From: Candidatus Rokuibacteriota bacterium
GTDB lineage: Bacteria > Methylomirabilota > Methylomirabilia > Rokubacteriales > CSP1-6
DNA length: 8,503 bases
Assembly: GCA_003220195.1 (NCBI GenBank)
Contig: QHRT01000160.1
Coordinates: forward strand, 1 to 8,503
Reading direction: 5' to 3'
This document shows, piece by piece, positions 1 through 5,567 of the stretch. Each line of letters starts with the position of its first letter. Positions within the stretch are counted from its first letter, which is position 1. The notes under the pieces were generated by a model. That model was not told the origin of the DNA. It did no database searches and saw only the letters and a list, made by a program, of their open reading frames with translations. The position numbers and the translations under genes were made by a program.

Positions 1-515
1 TTCAGATTGACGACGACACTCGTGTCGCCGAGCACTTGCGTCCGGTAGACGCCGAGATTCTGCACGCCGGTGTCCGCGTTTTTCGTCATCACCGGTGTCG
101 TAATGTACGGCCCCGCGTCCTTCCCCGGAGTCCAGACGGGAATCGGCAAGTCGGACAGCTTGACCTCGTCGCCTCGCAGGACGACTTCCTGACTTCCCGC
201 TCGCTCGGTCAGCGCCGCCGGGATCGGCTTGAGGAGCGCCTCGACCCACGCCCGATTGATGTCGTCCGGATCGACGCGGAGCGCGGTGGCGTAGGCGAAG
301 CGGGACGAGCCGAGAAGCGCCGTGGCGAGGGGAAACCGCGATCCCGTCACGTTCTCGAAGATGAGGCCGAATCGCTGGTCATCCGCGAGCCCGTGGAACA
401 TCCACTTCACCAGACAACCCGGCTCCCAGTTGCGGTCGACCGGCCGCGCGATCCGCTGCACGCGCTGATTCTTCTCGAGCACGTCGATCAAGGCCCTCAA
501 GCTCAGAGTGCCCAT
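1..515 (-). CDS. UbiD family decarboxylase, N-terminal part (runs off the left edge)
   Basis: UbiD-family enzymes are cytoplasmic, prenylated-FMN-dependent (de)carboxylases acting on aromatic or unsaturated acids. I translated the minus strand from the ATG at 515-513 and obtained 171 residues without a stop; the family is usually near 450-500 residues, so about a third is present. The N-terminal part (roughly 4-100) matches the UbiD N-terminal domain, with the pattern LxxLIDVLEKNQRVQRI near the start and IFENVTGSRFP at 52-62. The segment VWTPGKDAGPYITTPVMT (127-144) followed by NLGVYRTQ (153-160) is the characteristic UbiD stretch leading into the prFMN site. A strong Shine-Dalgarno GAGGAG (complement of 521-526) lies 5 nt before the start. 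The upstream gene ends 12 nt away, so the two are probably cotranscribed. The substrate cannot be told from this part, and the catalytic Glu/Arg region is mostly outside the window. The gene is unlikely to be the ubiquinone gene ubiD itself, because its partner is a binding-protein-like gene. Confidence 0.9.
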   Translation of the reverse strand, partial: MGTLSLRALIDVLEKNQRVQRIARPVDRNWEPGCLVKWMFHGLADDQRFGLIFENVTGSRFPLATALLGSSRFAYATALRVDPDDINRAWVEALLKPIPAALTERAGSQEVVLRGDEVKLSDLPIPVWTPGKDAGPYITTPVMTKNADTGVQNLGVYRTQVLGDTSVVVNL

Positions 516-527
516 GCGTTCTCCTCG

Positions 528-1454
528 CTACTGCCAGGCGCGGTTGTCGACCGTGTTCTCGTACGTCGCGCCGGGGACGGTCATGCCCCACTTCACGGTC
601 CAGTCGTAGGTGTCCTCGAAGCGCTCGCGCGTGTACGGCTGCGGCGCCGCGTGGAGCAGGCGCCACGTCGCGAGCTCGTGCGGCTCGAGCAGGCCGCCGG
701 TCTCGGCGACGAGATAGTGGACGAACGGCGTCGGATCTCTGTCCAGCAGCTCGACCGCCCGCTTCTGCGCGCGGAACATGCGCGCGAGGGTGGGGCCGTC
801 GAGATCGTCGCCGGCCGCCTCGCTGCGCGTCGAGTGTGACTCGATCAGGATCCGCATCCCCCACTTCTGCGCCACGCTGATCCACGGCTCGGTCACGCTC
901 GCCGCCGCGACGCGGCCGTCGCGCACCTCTCCGAGCCTCTTGACCATCGACCCGACGTTGACCCGTTTCACGTGCTCGGGCGTGAGGAAGCCGTCCATCA
1001 TCTTCAGCGTGGTGAACTCCGAGCCGTTGTTGGGAGTCACCGCGATCGGTTGGTCCTTCAGCATCTCCGGCTCGTAGAGCTTGGAGTCGCGACTGACGAC
1101 GATGGCGAACTTCGACATGGACGCGCCGAGCGCCACGATCTTGCGTCCGCGCAGTCCCTGCGCGCTGGCCTCGACGGCGCGCTTCATGATGCCCCACTCG
1201 CACATGCGGTAGCAGTCGATGCCGCCGTCGTTGTAGACGGAGTCGAGCGGCCGGTCGAACACCGAGTCGAACTTGACGACGTGCGTGGTCGTGACCTGCG
1301 CCATGCCGGGCGTGGTGACGAACTCGAGGTCGAGCCCTTCGTCCCTGAAGAATCCCTGGTCGCGCGCGACGAGAACGGGCAGGTCGTGGACGGCGTTCAT
1401 GATGGCGATCTGGGGTCGGGTCCTCGTCGTCCCCGAGGGAGTCCTGGGAGTCAT
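528..1454 (-). CDS. NMT1/SsuA-like substrate-binding-fold protein without signal peptide
   Basis: A 308-residue protein with the look of the NMT1/THI5-like and SsuA-like type 2 periplasmic binding fold. IAIMNAVHDLPVLVARDQGFFRDEG (split around residues 16-40) is the classical opening, in which a short beta strand is followed by a helix and a 'G(F/Y)F..EGL' turn. The core includes GIDCYRMCEWGIMKR (78-92), a ligand-pocket-like ITVTPNNGSEF-type segment (138-147) and VTEPW (187-191), typical of these proteins. Relatives that serve ABC importers carry a signal peptide; here the N terminus (MTPRTPSGTTRTRP) is short, polar and unsuited to export, so the protein is probably cytoplasmic. No permease or ATPase gene is visible. 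The start is well supported by AAGGAGG (complement of 1460-1466) 5 nt before the ATG. It is the first gene of an operon with the UbiD decarboxylase, so I infer a role as a substrate-binding or accessory partner, or as an enzyme as in THI5, in the same pathway. An ABC transport component that lost its leader is the alternative. Confidence 0.8.
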   Translation of the reverse strand: MTPRTPSGTTRTRPQIAIMNAVHDLPVLVARDQGFFRDEGLDLEFVTTPGMAQVTTTHVVKFDSVFDRPLDSVYNDGGIDCYRMCEWGIMKRAVEASAQGLRGRKIVALGASMSKFAIVVSRDSKLYEPEMLKDQPIAVTPNNGSEFTTLKMMDGFLTPEHVKRVNVGSMVKRLGEVRDGRVAAASVTEPWISVAQKWGMRILIESHSTRSEAAGDDLDGPTLARMFRAQKRAVELLDRDPTPFVHYLVAETGGLLEPHELATWRLLHAAPQPYTRERFEDTYDWTVKWGMTVPGATYENTVDNRAWQ

Positions 1455-1459
1455 GGGCG

Positions 1460-1466
1460 CCTCCTT
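1460..1466 (-). promoter_or_regulatory. Strong Shine-Dalgarno of the binding-protein gene
   Basis: On the minus strand AAGGAGG is followed by 5 nt and then the ATG at 1454. It fixes the start against other in-frame choices. If the -10 at 1481-1476 is used, the leader is only about 15 nt and this site fills most of it. Confidence 0.8.
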
Positions 1467-1474
1467 ACCGCTGC

Positions 1475-1480
1475 TATGCT
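1475..1480 (+). promoter_or_regulatory. Candidate -10 hexamer TATGCT for the 1507 gene
   Basis: TATGCT lies 26 nt before the ATG at 1507 and matches four of six TATAAT positions. No good -35 is seen 16-18 nt upstream (TCATGG at 17 nt). It overlaps the opposite-strand TAGCAT at 1481-1476 by five bases. The gap between the two divergent genes is only 52 nt, so both promoters must lie here or within the coding regions. Confidence 0.4.
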
Positions 1481-1481
1481 A
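1476..1481 (-). promoter_or_regulatory. Candidate -10 hexamer TAGCAT for the binding-protein/ubiD-like operon
   Basis: On the minus strand TAGCAT is followed about 7 nt later by the predicted transcription start near 1469, just ahead of the Shine-Dalgarno. The same hexamer, TAGCAT, appears as the -10 of the best promoter in the window (4931-4936). The -35 region is poor. Confidence 0.4.
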
Positions 1482-1506
1482 CTCGCTCGAAGGCACCAGA
1501 AAGAAG

Positions 1507-2307
1507 ATGGACGCGCTGGATCGCGAGCGACTTTCGGATCGGGACAGCATGGCGCTGTTCGCCAGGCTCTTTCCACATGGACTCGCCGGTGAGGACGTGC
1601 TCACCGAGCTGGCGCCCGACGGCTGGGAGCGGTCGCCGCTGGACGCCGTCTTTCACCCCTCCGTCGATCAGGTCTACCGGGAATCCGTACGACTGCACCG
1701 GAACATCGAACGACTGGTCGGCGCCCGACGGAAGACGCCACCGCGGCCGGAACCGACCCTCGACGACATCCGACGCGAATGGCGTCCCGCGCCGATCGAG
1801 GTCGACCGCGAGGTGCGCGAGCTGGTCGGACGCTGTCTGTGGGACGTCTTCTCTGACAACCACGAGGTCGTCGCGCCCGATGGTCGCCTCGTCGACATCG
1901 GATCTTTCCGCGGCGCCGGAGACTTCATCGCCGACCTGCTGAACAGGGAGACCGGCAGCCGCCAGTACGACTACATGGACTTCTACATGGGCACCATCTG
2001 GGTGAACGACCGCGCCGACTTGACGCCGGTCTACGCGATGATCTTCCGCCGACTCGCCCGACATGGCTGCGATTGGGAATACGTCTTTCCGAGACTCCAC
2101 GTCGTCCACTTCGATCGCGACCACGAGACGACGGATCTTGCCGACCGACTCGAGCGCGAGCGGCAGCGCGCGGAGCTGGAGCAGACGCTGGAAGACGGGC
2201 ACCGCGACGCGCTGGACCCAGCGAAGGACCGTCCGCCGCCGCCGCCGGTCGAGGCGTACCGTCAGGCGTACGGCGATTTCCCTCGCGGCTGGCCGCCGTG
2301 GGACTGA
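1507..2307 (+). CDS. Conserved hypothetical protein (266 aa), cytoplasmic
   Basis: I know relatives of this protein only as hypothetical proteins in high-GC environmental bacteria. The frame stays open further upstream (in-frame ATG at 1453), but that start would overlap the divergent gene. The ATG at 1507 follows a purine-rich AGAAAGAAG and gives a natural soluble N terminus (MDALDRERLS). Visible features are an N-terminal helical region with LFPHGLAGEDVL (21-32) and GWERSPLDAVFHPS (39-52), a histidine-containing helix at 54-70, a core DVFSDNHEVVAPDGRLVDIG (113-132), the conserved-looking tract YDYMDFYMGTIWV (154-166), a charged helix at 207-235, and a C-terminal proline run (PPPPP, 243-247) followed by YGDFPRGWPPW (255-265). 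There is no signal peptide or membrane segment, and no catalytic motif I can name. It is transcribed divergently from the UbiD operon, which gives no firm functional clue. Confidence 0.8.
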   Translation: MDALDRERLSDRDSMALFARLFPHGLAGEDVLTELAPDGWERSPLDAVFHPSVDQVYRESVRLHRNIERLVGARRKTPPRPEPTLDDIRREWRPAPIEVDREVRELVGRCLWDVFSDNHEVVAPDGRLVDIGSFRGAGDFIADLLNRETGSRQYDYMDFYMGTIWVNDRADLTPVYAMIFRRLARHGCDWEYVFPRLHVVHFDRDHETTDLADRLERERQRAELEQTLEDGHRDALDPAKDRPPPPPVEAYRQAYGDFPRGWPPWD

Positions 2308-2381
2308 TATCCTGATCCGGCCTGCGATGTCACAGACGTAAATCCTCGAGGACGGTGTAGTCGCACGATAGATCTCACGGA

Positions 2382-2414
2382 GGGCAGGGCGGTAGATGAG
2401 ACACTGCCCTGCCC
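2382..2414 (-). terminator. Strong GC hairpin, probable terminator
   Basis: GGGCAGGGC (2382-2390) pairs perfectly with GCCCTGCCC (2406-2414). The stem extends inward by GGT/ACT with one G-U wobble, giving about 12 pairs and a 9-nt loop. On the minus strand it begins 6 nt after the TAG of the open frame at 2421, a typical terminator position. On the plus strand it is 74 nt past the stop of the 1507 gene and could end that transcript too. There is no U tract on either side, so it would be an atypical intrinsic terminator. Confidence 0.5.
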
Positions 2415-2420
2415 GTCCTC

Positions 2421-2591
2421 CTATCTGAGTCCCTCCTGCTCGCGCAGGCGCTTCTCCAGGCTCGTAGATGTTGGAGCTGCGGCTTCGTCGGGCGAAGCGA
2501 GCTGGTCATCCGCAGTGCCGCAATGGGGATCGGCACGCGGGAAAATCGTGATAGTCTCGGGCGTCGGTTCCCACCTGCCCGTGACCGAAAG
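2421..2591 (-). CDS. Possible small gene or gene remnant (up to 56 codons, no standard start)
   Basis: A minus-strand frame runs open from an upstream TGA (complement of 2592-2594) to a TAG at 2423-2421. It contains no ATG, GTG or TTG start. Its translation looks protein-like rather than random: it begins near VTGRWEPTPETITIFPR, passes through an acidic, Ala-rich linker, and ends in a charged helix, STSLEKRLREQEGLR. A strong hairpin follows the stop after 6 nt. These facts suggest either the 3' end of a real gene whose 5' part was lost or frameshifted, or a small gene with an unusual start. An overlapping frame at 2614 begins with ATG (MMDPSYRDF) and could have supplied the original start before a frameshift. 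I cannot assign a function. Chance is possible in DNA this GC-rich. Confidence 0.3.
   Translation of the reverse strand, partial: LSVTGRWEPTPETITIFPRADPHCGTADDQLASPDEAAAPTSTSLEKRLREQEGLR
2549..2557 (+). promoter_or_regulatory. Candidate extended -10 for infA
   Basis: TG-A-TAGTCT is an extended -10 pattern (TGn followed by a hexamer beginning TA and ending T). It would start transcription near 2564 and give infA a leader of about 115 nt. No -35 match is evident. It lies inside the possible minus-strand frame at 2421-2591. Confidence 0.3.
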
Positions 2592-2597
2592 TCACGG
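2579..2597. other. Small perfect hairpin upstream of infA
   Basis: CCGTGAC (2579-2585) and GTCACGG (2591-2597) form a perfect 7-bp stem with a 5-nt CGAAA loop. It lies 81 nt before the infA start and would be within its leader if the candidate promoter at 2549 is used. On the other strand it sits at the upstream end of the open frame at 2421-2591. No U tract follows, so it is not an obvious terminator. Confidence 0.4.
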
Positions 2598-2678
2598 TAG
2601 CTCGGATCCATCACGTAGTCCGGCCCCGCGTCCGTACCGGGGTGCGTTCAGCTTGCGATGAAAGGATGAAAGCGACGA

Positions 2679-2897
2679 ATGCCTAAAGAAGACGCGATCG
2701 AGGTCGAGGGAAGGGTGGTCGAGCCCCTGCCCAACGCGATGTTCCGGGTGGTGATGGACAACGGCCACAAGGTCCTCGCCCACGTGTCGGGCAAGATGCG
2801 GATGCACCACATCCGGATCCTGCCCGGCGACAAGGTCACGATGGAGCTATCGCCCTACGACCTGACTCGCGGTCGAATCACGTACCGGTTCAAGTAG
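2679..2897 (+). CDS. infA: Translation initiation factor IF-1
   Basis: IF-1 binds the A site of the 30S ribosomal subunit during initiation, with IF-2 and IF-3. The 72-residue length is exactly that of the family. The whole protein is one S1-type OB fold, with the signature tracts LPNAMFRVVMDNGHKVLAH (17-35), SGKMRMHHIRILPGDKV (37-53) and the near-invariant SPYDLTRGRITYR (58-70). The start MPKED matches the usual N terminus. A weak AAAGGA (2661-2666) lies 12 nt before the ATG, farther than ideal. The gene stands alone, not within the ribosomal protein cluster around secY/rpmJ where many bacteria keep it; several high-GC lineages do have stand-alone copies, sometimes as a second gene. A terminator hairpin follows 50 nt after the stop. 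The next gene is convergent. Confidence 0.97.
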   Translation: MPKEDAIEVEGRVVEPLPNAMFRVVMDNGHKVLAHVSGKMRMHHIRILPGDKVTMELSPYDLTRGRITYRFK

Positions 2898-2947
2898 GAG
2901 GGTCGCGGTCGACGCGCCCGGACAGCGAATCGACCCCGTGACGAAAC

Positions 2948-2979
2948 CGGCGAGCCGAGGGGTGCCCCTCGGCTCGCCG
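2948..2979. terminator. Bidirectional intrinsic terminator between infA and the RRM gene
   Basis: GGCGAGCCGAGGGG (2949-2962) and its exact complement (2965-2978) are separated by only TG. With the flanking C-G pair the stem is about 14 pairs around a 4-nt loop. It lies between two convergent genes, 50 nt past the infA stop and 14 nt past the RRM stop, so it can serve both. On the minus-strand side a short TTT follows; on the plus-strand side there is no U tract. Confidence 0.85.
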
Positions 2980-2993
2980 TCAGCCCGAAGGGC

Positions 2994-3293
2994 TTAGCGC
3001 CAGTTCCCGCCGCCGAAGCCGCCGCCGCGACCACCGCCGCCGTTCGTCTTCGGCTTGGAGATCTCGACCTTCAGCGAGCGGCCGTCGAGGTCGCGCCCGT
3101 TGAGTGCCTGCACCGCCTGGTTCGCTTCCTCGACCGTCGACATCTCGACGAAGCCGAAGCCGCGCGACTGTCCGGTGTCACGGTCGGTGACGACCGTGGC
3201 GGACACCACGGTGCCGGACGCGGCGAACGCTTCGCGAAGCCGCTCGCTCGTGGTGGCGAAAGCAATACCGCCGACAAAAAGCTTCTGAGTCAT
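2994..3293 (-). CDS. RRM-type RNA-binding protein with glycine-rich tail
   Basis: A 99-residue cytoplasmic single-RRM protein of the kind known from cyanobacteria (Rbp) and many environmental bacteria, where several are induced by cold or act as RNA chaperones. RNP2 is LFVGGI (5-10) and RNP1 is RGFGFVEM (44-51), both with the aromatic residues that stack on RNA bases. The RRM covers about 4-80 and is followed by a Gly/Arg-rich tail (GGGGRGGGFGGG, 85-96) typical of RNA-annealing proteins. The frame is open further upstream to 3413, but MTQKLFVGG is the normal RRM start and has AGGAG 8 nt before it (complement of 3302-3306). The long 5' leader holds competing hairpins, so post-transcriptional control is likely. 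It is convergent with infA, sharing a terminator. The target RNAs are unknown. Confidence 0.93.
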   Translation of the reverse strand: MTQKLFVGGIAFATTSERLREAFAASGTVVSATVVTDRDTGQSRGFGFVEMSTVEEANQAVQALNGRDLDGRSLKVEISKPKTNGGGGRGGGFGGGNWR

Positions 3294-3310
3294 GACCCGT
3301 CTCCTGAACA

Positions 3311-3356
3311 CTTTCCGTGATTGTTTCGGCGTCCCAAAAACACGGAAAAGCCCGTG
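3311..3356 (-). promoter_or_regulatory. RRM gene 5' leader with two mutually exclusive hairpins
   Basis: Read on the minus strand, the block CACGG (complement of 3352-3356) can pair with CCGTG (complement of 3341-3345) around a 6-nt loop, followed directly by five Us (3340-3336). That is a small intrinsic-terminator-like structure. The same CCGTG block, extended to TTTCCGTG, is also perfectly complementary to CACGGAAA (complement of 3312-3319) further downstream, just ahead of the Shine-Dalgarno. The two structures cannot coexist. This resembles a transcription attenuator, or a temperature-sensitive leader like those of cold-shock genes. The pairing is directly visible; the regulatory role is inferred. 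Confidence 0.45.
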
Positions 3357-3518
3357 AGACGCGATCCGGCCCGAACAGGACTCGTGGTGAGCCGCGAACG
3401 GCGAGATGTCCAACAGGGTACACGAACCTGCGACCGATAGCTACCGCTCAAATCCTACCGTTCTACGAGGCGCACCCTTCGCTCACGAGAAAATCTCGGC
3501 GGGGTGACGCCCGTTCCC
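3357..3518. other. Intergenic region upstream of the RRM gene
   Basis: No gene is supported here. The region carries the remaining RRM leader or promoter on the minus strand, but I find no convincing -35/-10 pair. A weak 5-bp hairpin (CGAGA 3486-3490 with TCTCG 3494-3498) lies about 20 nt past the stop of the monooxygenase gene and is too small to call a terminator. Confidence 0.4.
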
Positions 3519-4850
3519 CTACGGAACGTCGTCCTGCATCAGGTGATCACGCTGTGTCGTCCCCGTGTACTCGCACCGGAACCGGCCGCGCCGCTGCAGC
3601 TCGGGCACGACCAGGTCGACGAACTCCTCGATAGCGCCCGGGGTATAGATCGGCGAGAGCATGAACCCGTCGCCTCCGACCTCGTCGACGTAGGCTTCCA
3701 TCTGGTCGGCCACCTGGGTCGCCGTGCCGACCATCTGCAGCAGTCCGACGCTCTGCCCGTGACGCCGGGCGACTTCGCGAACGGTGAGCAGCTCGCCGGT
3801 GAGCGTGCGGTATCGCGTCTGCATCCGTTGCAGCTCGGGCTCGGTGCGCAAGGCCATCAGCTCGTCGGGCGACAGCTTCGAGAGGTCGAAGTCGAGGTGG
3901 CCGGAGAGAATGGCCATGCCACCCTCGAGCGGCACCAGCGCGTTGTGCTCCTCCTGCTTCTCGCGCGCGTGGGCTTCCGTCTCGCCGAGGATCGGCTGGA
4001 TGCCGAACAGGATCTTGCACGCCTCCGGCTCGCGTCCCTCGCTCGCGGTGCCGCTCTTGATGTCCTCGTAATACGCCCTGGCCCCGGCCAGGTTCGGCTG
4101 GATCGCGAAGATCGCGTCCGCGTAGCGCGCGGCGAACGTGCGGCCTTTCGGCGACGTTCCCGCCTGGAGGATCGCGGGACCGTGTTGCGGCGAGCGTGTC
4201 ACGTTCAGTGGGCCGCGACATCTGTAGAAGCGGCCGGCGTGCTCGATGCGATGCACCTTCGCGGGATCCGCGAACACGCCGGCTTCGCGATCCATCACGA
4301 CGGCGTCCGGCGCCCAGCTGGCCCAGAGCTTGCGGCAGACCTCGATGAACTCGTGGGCTCGCTCGTAGCGCTCGTCGGCCGGCCGGAGCTCCTCGCCGTG
4401 GTTCGCGGACTGGTTGTGGTTCAGCGTCGTCACCACGTTCCATGCCGCCCGCCCGCGCGTGAGGTGGTCGATGGTGGCCCAGAGGCGCGCGGCATAGAAC
4501 GGATGCGCGTGGCTGATGGAGAACGTCGCGCCGAGCCCGATGCGCGAGGTGACGGCGGCCATGAACGACAGGAGCGGAATCGGGTCGTGCTCCGGCGCCT
4601 GGGTGGCGTGCCGGATGGCGGGGTCCATCGTGCCGCGATACGTGTCGGAGATGTAGTTGAGGTCGGCGAAGAACACCATGTCGAGCTTGCCGCGCTCGCA
4701 GACGCGCGCGATGTGCTGGTAGAGCTCGGGGCGAGCCCAGTCGTAGCCGGCGGCAGCGGTGCGGGGATGCCGCCACATCGCGAGGCTGTGGTACGTCGGC
4801 CCGTGGCAGAGAAACTGCGCGAGGTGGATCAGGCTTTTCCGGGCCGGCAT
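3519..4850 (-). CDS. NtaA/SnaA/DszA-type flavin-dependent monooxygenase (LLM class)
   Basis: A 443-residue cytoplasmic monooxygenase of the bacterial luciferase-like superfamily. Enzymes of this branch use FMNH2 from a separate reductase plus O2 to attack nitrilotriacetate/EDTA, sulfones or related small organics. The length fits the NtaA branch (about 430-460). Diagnostic tracts are MVFFADL (58-64), GLGATFSISHAHPFYAAR (105-122), the NtaA hallmark GRAAWNVVTTLNHNQSANHG (133-152), LQAGTSPKGRTFAARYADA (228-246) and GDGFMLSP followed by a C-terminal FVDLVVPELQRRG helix. The family's common AARNFG variant is NQSANHG here. The ATG at 4850 has no Shine-Dalgarno; an extended -10 (TGcTAGAAA) ends 6 nt before it, so the mRNA may be leaderless. 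It is transcribed alone, divergent from a broken Uma2 gene. No flavin reductase gene is in the window. The substrate cannot be assigned. Confidence 0.92.
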   Translation of the reverse strand: MPARKSLIHLAQFLCHGPTYHSLAMWRHPRTAAAGYDWARPELYQHIARVCERGKLDMVFFADLNYISDTYRGTMDPAIRHATQAPEHDPIPLLSFMAAVTSRIGLGATFSISHAHPFYAARLWATIDHLTRGRAAWNVVTTLNHNQSANHGEELRPADERYERAHEFIEVCRKLWASWAPDAVVMDREAGVFADPAKVHRIEHAGRFYRCRGPLNVTRSPQHGPAILQAGTSPKGRTFAARYADAIFAIQPNLAGARAYYEDIKSGTASEGREPEACKILFGIQPILGETEAHAREKQEEHNALVPLEGGMAILSGHLDFDLSKLSPDELMALRTEPELQRMQTRYRTLTGELLTVREVARRHGQSVGLLQMVGTATQVADQMEAYVDEVGGDGFMLSPIYTPGAIEEFVDLVVPELQRRGRFRCEYTGTTQRDHLMQDDVP

Positions 4851-4856
4851 GTCACT

Positions 4857-4865
4857 TTTCTAGCA
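4857..4865 (-). promoter_or_regulatory. Extended -10 promoter of the monooxygenase gene
   Basis: Minus-strand TG-C-TAGAAA is a good extended -10. Only 6 nt separate it from the ATG at 4850, which puts the expected transcription start at or within a base of the start codon. No -35 match is seen, as is allowed for extended -10 promoters. Confidence 0.5.
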
Positions 4866-4907
4866 CGGGAGTATCGCCAGCAGTCGGGCTGTCTCCATCC
4901 GGGCACG

Positions 4908-4936
4908 TTGACCGTCTCGCGGGGCGCCGATAGCAT
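4908..4936 (+). promoter_or_regulatory. Sigma-70-type promoter TTGACC-N17-TAGCAT of the Uma2 pseudogene
   Basis: This is the best promoter in the window: TTGACC (4908-4913) matches five of six -35 bases, the spacer is the ideal 17 nt, and TAGCAT (4931-4936) matches four of six. The expected start point is about 4943, next to the ATG at 4944, so the transcript would be leaderless. The promoter seems intact although the gene it serves is broken. Confidence 0.65.
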
Positions 4937-4943
4937 GCGCGTG

Positions 4944-5520
4944 ATGGCGTACGAAACGAGGACCCGACGCTTCAGCCGTGCCGAGTACGAGCGGCTCATC
5001 GAGATCGGCTTCTTCCGGCCGGGCGACCCGATCGAGCTGGTCGGCGGCGAGCTCATGGTCGCGGAGCCGCAAGGCGCCGCCCACTACACGGCGATCGTGA
5101 AAACGGCCAGGGCTCTCGAAGCGGCGTTCGGACCCGGCTGGCACGCCCGTATTCAGGGGCCGCTCGGACTCGACGACGACTCCGAGCCCGAGCCGGATGT
5201 CGCGATCGTACCGGGAAGTCCCGACGATTATGGCCACGCTCATCCGTCGCGTCCGGTTCTCACCGTCGAGGTGGCCGAGTCGAGCCTCACGATCGATCGC
5301 GAGCCACAAGGGCAGTCTCTACGCTCGCGCTCGGCTCGCCGACTACTCGATAGTCAATTTGCGCGACCGCGTCCTCGAGCTGTATCGCTAGCCCGTCTCC
5401 GACCCGTCCGCGCCATTCGGGTGGAATTACGCTCGATGCGACGTCCTCGATGCGTCCGCGCGCGCCATGCCGCTGGCCGCGCCGCACGCGAGCGTCGCCG
5501 TCACGCAGCTGCTTCCCTGA
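4944..5520 (+). pseudogene. Uma2 family (PD-(D/E)XK nuclease-like) gene, frameshifted and with a nonsense codon
   Basis: Uma2 proteins are abundant PD-(D/E)XK-fold proteins, annotated as putative endonucleases, of poorly known function. From ATG 4944 the frame reads MAYETRTRRFSRAEYERL, a typical opening, and keeps the acidic active-site positions in EPEPDVAIV (Asp85) and LTVEVAES (Glu109). After DRE (residue 120, codon at 5301) homology continues one frame over: HKGSLYARARLADYSIVNL, then DRVLELYR. One extra C in the CC at 5304-5305 explains this; the usual text is E-H-K-G. In the restored frame a TAG at 5389-5391 interrupts, after which the normal tail PVSDPSAPFGWNYARCD continues to a TGA at 5518-5520 with the expected ending VTQLLP. 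Two independent lesions make a sequencing slip an unlikely full explanation. Upstream ATG 4935 and GTG 4941 are in frame but overlap or abut the -10 box. Confidence 0.88.
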
Positions 5521-5567
5521 AGGACCTTCGTCACCTCGGTCGTTCTCGTGAGCGCCGCCGCGGGCGG

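Noticed and set aside
36..839. A 267-codon plus-strand frame at the left end
   Set aside because: It is antisense to the UbiD and binding-protein genes, both with strong family motifs and Shine-Dalgarno sites. Its translation is Arg/Val/Leu-rich and low in complexity, as antisense frames usually are.
379..1203. A 274-codon minus-strand frame overlapping the binding-protein gene
   Set aside because: It is an out-of-phase shadow with very Arg-rich translation and no start signal. The overlapping frame at 528-1454 has the conserved motifs.
3002..3048. GC-rich trinucleotide-like repeats (ccgccg runs)
   Set aside because: They are the codons of the glycine-rich tail of the RRM protein, not an independent repeat.
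3400..3490. tRNA-like fragments on the minus strand (GGTTCG near a CCC, D-arm-like GCGGTAGC)
   Set aside because: No 7-bp acceptor stem, anticodon arm or proper T-loop TTCRANYC pairing can be assembled, so it is chance similarity.
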